From: Acetobacteraceae bacterium
GTDB taxonomy: Bacteria > Pseudomonadota > Alphaproteobacteria > Acetobacterales > Acetobacteraceae
DNA length: 11,193 nucleotides
NCBI GenBank assembly: GCA_027340195.1
Contig: DAHWNE010000027.1
Location: forward strand, 1 to 11,193
Direction of reading: 5' to 3'
In this document: positions 7,665 through 11,193 of the stretch, piece after piece
How the letters are laid out: every line of letters begins with the position of its first letter
Position numbering within the stretch: the first letter of the stretch is position 1
Position numbers and translations under genes: made by a program
Notes under the pieces: model-generated
The model's database searches: none
What the model was told of the DNA's origin: nothing
Seen by the model: only the letters and a program-made list of their open reading frames with translations

Positions 7665-7700
7665 AGGCCCCCCGCGCCATGAATTTGCGTGCAGGGGGCT
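7665..7700 (-). terminator. Inverted repeat just after the TPR-protein gene; possible terminator
   Basis: Immediately downstream of the TGA at 7702-7700, the minus strand can pair AGCCCCCTGC with GCGCGGGGGGCCT (one bulged C, one T-G pair) around an A/T-richer loop containing AAATTCATG. The stem is strong and well placed to end the cheZ/TPR-protein transcript. It is followed by a mixed pyrimidine stretch (CTCTGCCCTCTTG) rather than a clean U-tract, so it may be an imperfect intrinsic terminator or only a 3'-end stabiliser. Confidence 0.4.
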
Positions 7701-10684
7701 CAGCGCACCGCCCGCAACGCCTGTCCCACCCCCGCCGCCAGGGCGGCGGTGGCCCCCGCGCGAGCAATCTGGTCAGGCGAGCGCACCCCCGGAGCGGTCA
7801 ACAGCCGGAACAGATCGGCGAGCGGTCCGGTGCCCATCCGAGCCTGGTCAGCGCGCATCGCCGCCAGTCCCGCCAGATCTCCCGCACGCACCCGGGCAGT
7901 CGCCAAGCGCAACAGAAGTTGCCGACTCCCGGGGGGCAAGGTGCCGGAGGGCGGAACGGTGACGGCCGCCTCCGCGGCAAGCGCCGCGACCGCCCCCTTC
8001 CAGTCTCCGGCTCGGGTTGCAATCGTGGCCGCGGCCCGGTCGGCAGACGCCGCGTTCAATTTCCGCAATGCCGCCTCGGCCTCCGGCACATGTCCCTCGG
8101 CGGCGTCGATCCGCGCGGCCAGGATCGCACGCCGCAGCGCCAGGCTGGGCGGAACATCGGACGCCGCAGTCACCGCCAGCGCCTTCGCCGCCGCCGCCAG
8201 GTTGCCCTGATCCAGGCGCAACTCGGCCAACTTCGCCCCGAACCGGGCCCGTGCCGGCGCGGTCGGCGCCTCCCGCGCCAGGCGAGCGAGCAGCGGCGCC
8301 GCTTGATCGGGCAGGTCCAGCGACAGCAACCGATCGGCGAGCTTGCCTGCCAGCGGCAGCCCTGCCTTGCCTTTTGGAAGCAAGTCGGCGTTGGCATTTA
8401 CGAACGCCACATAGTGAAGCGGCGGAGCGCGATCCAGCTTCGCATCCGCCAACGCCGCAGCAAACAGCCGCCGCATTTCTGCGCGCAGTCGCGGTCGCGC
8501 CTTCGGAAAGTCACGGATCGTGTGGCGGAGCAGGGCAAGCGCCCGGGTCCATTGGCCTGCACGGGCACGCAGCGCGGCCAGGGTTTCGAGCAGATGCAAT
8601 TCTCGCTCCCCCCCCCGCCAGCCGTCACGCAGCTTATCCAGGTCCCGCGCGGCCTGCGCCGGGCCGATGGCGTGCGTGTCCAACCGCAACGCAACCGCCC
8701 GCGTTGCCGCGCGGAACGCAGTCAGTCGGTCAGAACTGTCGCTCAACCGGTCGTAGAGGGCGAGCGCCTCACCGGTTCGGCCCTGGGCGGCGTCCAGCAT
8801 GGCCCGAGCAAGGTCCAGGCGTTTGTCATGCGGCCGCCGCGCCAGCATGCGCGCAGCGGCCTGCGTCTCGCCCCCGCGAATCATCGTCTCGATGGTCAGC
8901 GGAAGCAGGCTTCGCCGCAGCGCTCTGGGATACGTCAGGACGAGCGGCGCGGTGCTCGCCAGCAGTTGCGCCGCGCGCGGCGAGCGCGGATCCTGAAGCG
9001 CGCGCCGAATGGCCCGCCAGAATGTCACCTCGTCGGTAGCGGGCAGGGAGCGGGCGTCGATCGCACCAGCCTTTGCCGGGGATCCCGCCTCGATCGCCGC
9101 GATCGCAGCCAGCGCTGCGTGCTCGGGCCACGCAGCCTCGCCCGGGTCCTCGGACGCGGCCAGATGCAGCAGCGCATGAGCTTCTGCCCCCATATCCAAC
9201 GCGATCATGGTTTCCGCGGCGCGGCGTAGTCGTGGGCCACGCGCGAGCGGCGGGCGGGCGGCGGCGGCGCGAAGCTGGCGGCGGAGCCGACTCGACAGTG
9301 CCGGGGTCGCCAGATCGGGAAAGTAGAAGCTGCGCGTAAGCAACGCCGCATCGGCCAGCGCCGCCGTTTCCCGTCCGCCCGGCGATACCGCCAAACCTCC
9401 GCGCCCGGCCAGAAGAAATCCGTCCGCGGTGGGGCGCAGCCTTAAGCGATCCGACAATGCCTCGACGACCACCCCCCGCCAGCTTCGCAGCAGAGCGAAT
9501 TGGGGAGCTCGGTGCGTGACCCGAACTGCGACCGGAGCGGCTCGCTCGGTCCCCACCAGCAATGGGGTTCCGGTTTCCGGATCCAGCAAGCTGACCGTCT
9601 TGCCCGGCGCGGCCAGGGGCAGACTCAGGCCCGCGGCGATCGGCAGCGGGCGAATCACGGGGCCGACAGGCGAATGGCGGGTCAGGACGATCAGCCAACC
9701 CGCGCTCCGCCGCAGCAGGGCGAGCCTCATGCCCCGGCGCAAGGGCATGGTGAGTTCGGTACCACCCGCCAGCACATGAACCTTGGCGGCGCCGAAAACC
9801 TTCGCCCCCGCGAGCGCGGAGAGATCGATCGGCCGCGCCGCATCGAACACTGCCACCCCCTGTCCCCGGCGCCGAAACGCCGCGGCGCCCACGCCGGCCT
9901 CGAAGGGCACCAGCATCGCTCCGGGGCTGCCCGCCGGAGGGACTGCCGGGCGGGCAGACAGAGCGATCGGACCGGGCTTTCCCGGTGGTCCATAGACCGG
10001 CAACGCTTGGTTCGGCCGCGGTGGTGATGGGAGGAGAGCGGTCGGCGCGGACACCGGCGATCGCGGATGCGCCGGAGGCGACGGCGCCCCGCCGCCCACC
10101 GCGGCCACGCCGGCAACCGACGCGGACACGGGCGTGGCGGGCGTTGCCGGCTCCGCGACCGTCGCCGCGGCGGCAGCAACAGGCTTGGCCACACCTCCCG
10201 CGGATGGGCCGGTGGTGCCGACGGCGCGACCGGACGCATCGCGGCCCGCCGCCGCGACCGGCGCCACGGACCCACCCGACCGCGAGAGCGGCCTCCGGCG
10301 CCGAGACACCAACGGGCTCGGCGGCACCGGAAGCGGCGGCAACGCCGTCACGTCGAGCACCAGCCGTAGGCCGACATGCATCCGCCGCACCCGCGCCCCA
10401 TGCGTCACGGTCACGCGCGCCCAGCCGGGACCATCGGCCAGGGCCACGATCCCCGGTGGCAACTCGGGAGCCGGACCAAACGGGAGTGCAACGCTGAAGC
10501 GCAGGTCGATCACGTCGCCACGCCGGGTCATCCGCCACCCGGCCCAGCGCGGGAAATCGAATACCAGGCGGGAAAAGCCGGGATGGATACCAGCCTCGAT
10601 CGGCACCGTCGTCCCGGCCTGGGCATGCCATCCCCCCAGCAGCGCAATCCCGAACGCGACCCAGACGGCAGCGCGCGCACCCAT
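7700..10684 (-). CDS. Large exported protein with AMIN-like N-terminus, disordered linker and TPR-like C-terminus
   Basis: A 994-aa protein; function unknown to me. Residues 1-23 look like a Sec signal peptide (R4, hydrophobic 5-18, AQA before G24), so it is probably periplasmic or envelope-bound. Residues 27-112 resemble an AMIN-like beta-sandwich (GFSRLVFDFPRW, then GDVIDLRFS). A long Ala/Pro/Gly/Ser linker covers about 113-255. A second beta-rich segment, possibly AMIN-like, spans about 257-435 (GVAVFDAARPIDLSAL). The rest, about 455-990, is alpha-helical with degenerate TPR-like units such as GRTGEALALYDRL (636-648), AGQWTRALALLR (709-720) and AGDWKGAVAAL (892-902). The start at 10684 is chosen for its signal peptide and its TGATG overlap with the cheZ stop; longer upstream reading only shadows cheZ, and no Shine-Dalgarno sequence is visible. 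Coupling with cheZ suggests an envelope role linked to motility. A G9 run lies in the coding sequence. Confidence 0.88.
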   Translation of the reverse strand: MGARAAVWVAFGIALLGGWHAQAGTTVPIEAGIHPGFSRLVFDFPRWAGWRMTRRGDVIDLRFSVALPFGPAPELPPGIVALADGPGWARVTVTHGARVRRMHVGLRLVLDVTALPPLPVPPSPLVSRRRRPLSRSGGSVAPVAAAGRDASGRAVGTTGPSAGGVAKPVAAAAATVAEPATPATPVSASVAGVAAVGGGAPSPPAHPRSPVSAPTALLPSPPRPNQALPVYGPPGKPGPIALSARPAVPPAGSPGAMLVPFEAGVGAAAFRRRGQGVAVFDAARPIDLSALAGAKVFGAAKVHVLAGGTELTMPLRRGMRLALLRRSAGWLIVLTRHSPVGPVIRPLPIAAGLSLPLAAPGKTVSLLDPETGTPLLVGTERAAPVAVRVTHRAPQFALLRSWRGVVVEALSDRLRLRPTADGFLLAGRGGLAVSPGGRETAALADAALLTRSFYFPDLATPALSSRLRRQLRAAAARPPLARGPRLRRAAETMIALDMGAEAHALLHLAASEDPGEAAWPEHAALAAIAAIEAGSPAKAGAIDARSLPATDEVTFWRAIRRALQDPRSPRAAQLLASTAPLVLTYPRALRRSLLPLTIETMIRGGETQAAARMLARRPHDKRLDLARAMLDAAQGRTGEALALYDRLSDSSDRLTAFRAATRAVALRLDTHAIGPAQAARDLDKLRDGWRGGERELHLLETLAALRARAGQWTRALALLRHTIRDFPKARPRLRAEMRRLFAAALADAKLDRAPPLHYVAFVNANADLLPKGKAGLPLAGKLADRLLSLDLPDQAAPLLARLAREAPTAPARARFGAKLAELRLDQGNLAAAAKALAVTAASDVPPSLALRRAILAARIDAAEGHVPEAEAALRKLNAASADRAAATIATRAGDWKGAVAALAAEAAVTVPPSGTLPPGSRQLLLRLATARVRAGDLAGLAAMRADQARMGTGPLADLFRLLTAPGVRSPDQIARAGATAALAAGVGQALRAVR
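8608..8616. repeat. Nine-base C tract (G9 on the coding strand) inside the TPR-protein gene
   Basis: Nine consecutive C on the plus strand, reading as G9 in the gene at codons R690-G691-G692-E693. It is the longest homopolymer I see in the window. Runs of this length are slippage-prone, so a one-base change would frameshift the last 300 or so residues. Confidence 0.85.
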
Positions 10685-11193
10685 CAGTCGAAGCTTGCCA
10701 GCAACCGGTCGATATCCGATTGCGCCATGGCGGCGGCGGGAAGCTGCGGGCCGTTCAGCAATGAGGCTTCCCCTTCCGAGACGACCTCCACGCTGCCGCC
10801 CGGGCCGTTGCGATGGCTGAACGCGAGCACGATCTGCGCGACTTTGGCCTCGATCGCCTTCAGCGTCCCTACGACCTTGGTGATCCGCTGACCGGTGATG
10901 TCCTGGAAGCTGCACGCTTCATATATATGCGTGGTGGCGTCCTGAAGCTTGGCCGCCAAACTTCCCTCCAACGTCTCGGCCACCGTGTCGAGGGTCTCAC
11001 AGGACTCAAGGATCTGGTTGGTGGCGGCAGCGGTATGCGCGACGATGGCGTCGAGCTCGTCAGTGGCGAACGGGATATGGGCCGCGGTGATATCATCAAC
11101 CTGCAGCGCCGCAATCTCCGCCTTGGCATTGGCGATCACGCGGCCGAGCGACTCCACCTCGGCCAGCAATGCCGAATCGCTGACGGCCAGGTC
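10684..11193 (-). CDS. cheZ: CheZ family chemotaxis protein phosphatase (5'-truncated by window edge)
   Basis: The C-terminal 169 residues of a CheZ-type protein that dephosphorylates CheY-P and so resets the flagellar motor signal. The frame stays open to the window edge, so the true start lies outside; a TTG at 11169 is not a convincing start. Long amphipathic helices (for example AEVESLGRVIANAKAEIAAL) fit the CheZ four-helix bundle. The active-site block ACSFQDITGQRI carries the acidic residue and glutamine (Asp at 10902-10900, Gln at 10890-10888) spaced as D143/Q147 of E. coli CheZ. After a variable linker, the C-terminal QSDIDRLLASFD resembles the CheY-binding tail of CheZ (VDDLLDSLGF). 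Its stop shares a base with the start of the downstream exported protein. Family call is strong despite the missing N-terminus. Confidence 0.93.
   Translation of the reverse strand, partial: DLAVSDSALLAEVESLGRVIANAKAEIAALQVDDITAAHIPFATDELDAIVAHTAAATNQILESCETLDTVAETLEGSLAAKLQDATTHIYEACSFQDITGQRITKVVGTLKAIEAKVAQIVLAFSHRNGPGGSVEVVSEGEASLLNGPQLPAAAMAQSDIDRLLASFD

Noticed and set aside
7640..7680. Possible speD promoter (TTGCGC with TATCCG on the minus strand)
   Set aside because: The spacing of 19 bp and the poor -10 match make it too weak to list as a feature in such GC-rich sequence.
7430..9229. 599-aa plus-strand open frame opposite speD and the TPR-like protein
   Set aside because: It spans two real minus-strand genes and the intergenic hairpins. 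Its composition is dominated by Arg, Gln and Gly, with no domain, so it is an antisense shadow.
8826..10631. 601-aa minus-strand frame overlapping the TPR-like protein in a different frame
   Set aside because: The annotated frame has a signal peptide, regular helical repeats and a coupled start. This one is Gly/Arg/Ala-rich without structure. A true overprinted gene cannot be excluded but nothing supports it.

Overview
The window is GC-rich, gene-dense DNA with short intergenic gaps. The gene types point to a motile alphaproteobacterium, most plausibly from Rhodospirillales/Acetobacteraceae; this placement is an inference from protein character, not a database match. The supporting proteins are an FtsK of about 816 aa, an AccA opening with MRQYLDFEKP, a YcgN-type cysteine-cluster protein and an alphaproteobacterial-type CheZ. 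I recognise no tRNA, rRNA, CRISPR array, transposase or integrase.

Layout, left to right. Positions 1-107 hold no confident gene. A minus-strand cluster follows, read right to left: ycgN (2523-2038), a DapA-superfamily lyase/aldolase (2041-1124) and a UDP-glucuronate 4-epimerase-type sugar-nucleotide enzyme (1124-108). The three genes overlap by 4 nt and 1 nt. A 215-bp divergent intergenic region (2524-2738) carries a good sigma70-like promoter for the plus-strand pair ftsK (2739-5189) and accA (5239-6189). These encode the chromosome-segregation DNA translocase and the acetyl-CoA carboxylase alpha subunit. AccA converges on a minus-strand polyamine operon, speD (7555-7106) then speE (7106-6234). 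Together its products make decarboxylated SAM and transfer its aminopropyl group to a diamine, giving spermidine. A 144-bp gap (7556-7699) separates speD from the last minus-strand pair and contains two hairpin-forming inverted repeats. One fits the end of the upstream operon and the other lies in the presumed speD leader. The final pair is a 5'-truncated cheZ (window edge to 10684) and a 994-aa secreted AMIN-like/TPR-like protein (10684-7700).

Three of the four minus-strand gene junctions are TGATG stop/start overlaps with no good Shine-Dalgarno sequence before the downstream gene, so termination-reinitiation coupling looks common here. Most genes are ordinary housekeeping or motility genes. 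The parts most worth a second look are the large exported AMIN-like/linker/TPR-like protein coupled to CheZ (with a G9 tract inside its reading frame), the DapA-like enzyme lacking the substrate-carboxylate arginine of true dihydrodipicolinate synthase, and the structured speD leader. I did not find convincing evidence of a wholly new defence or mobile system.
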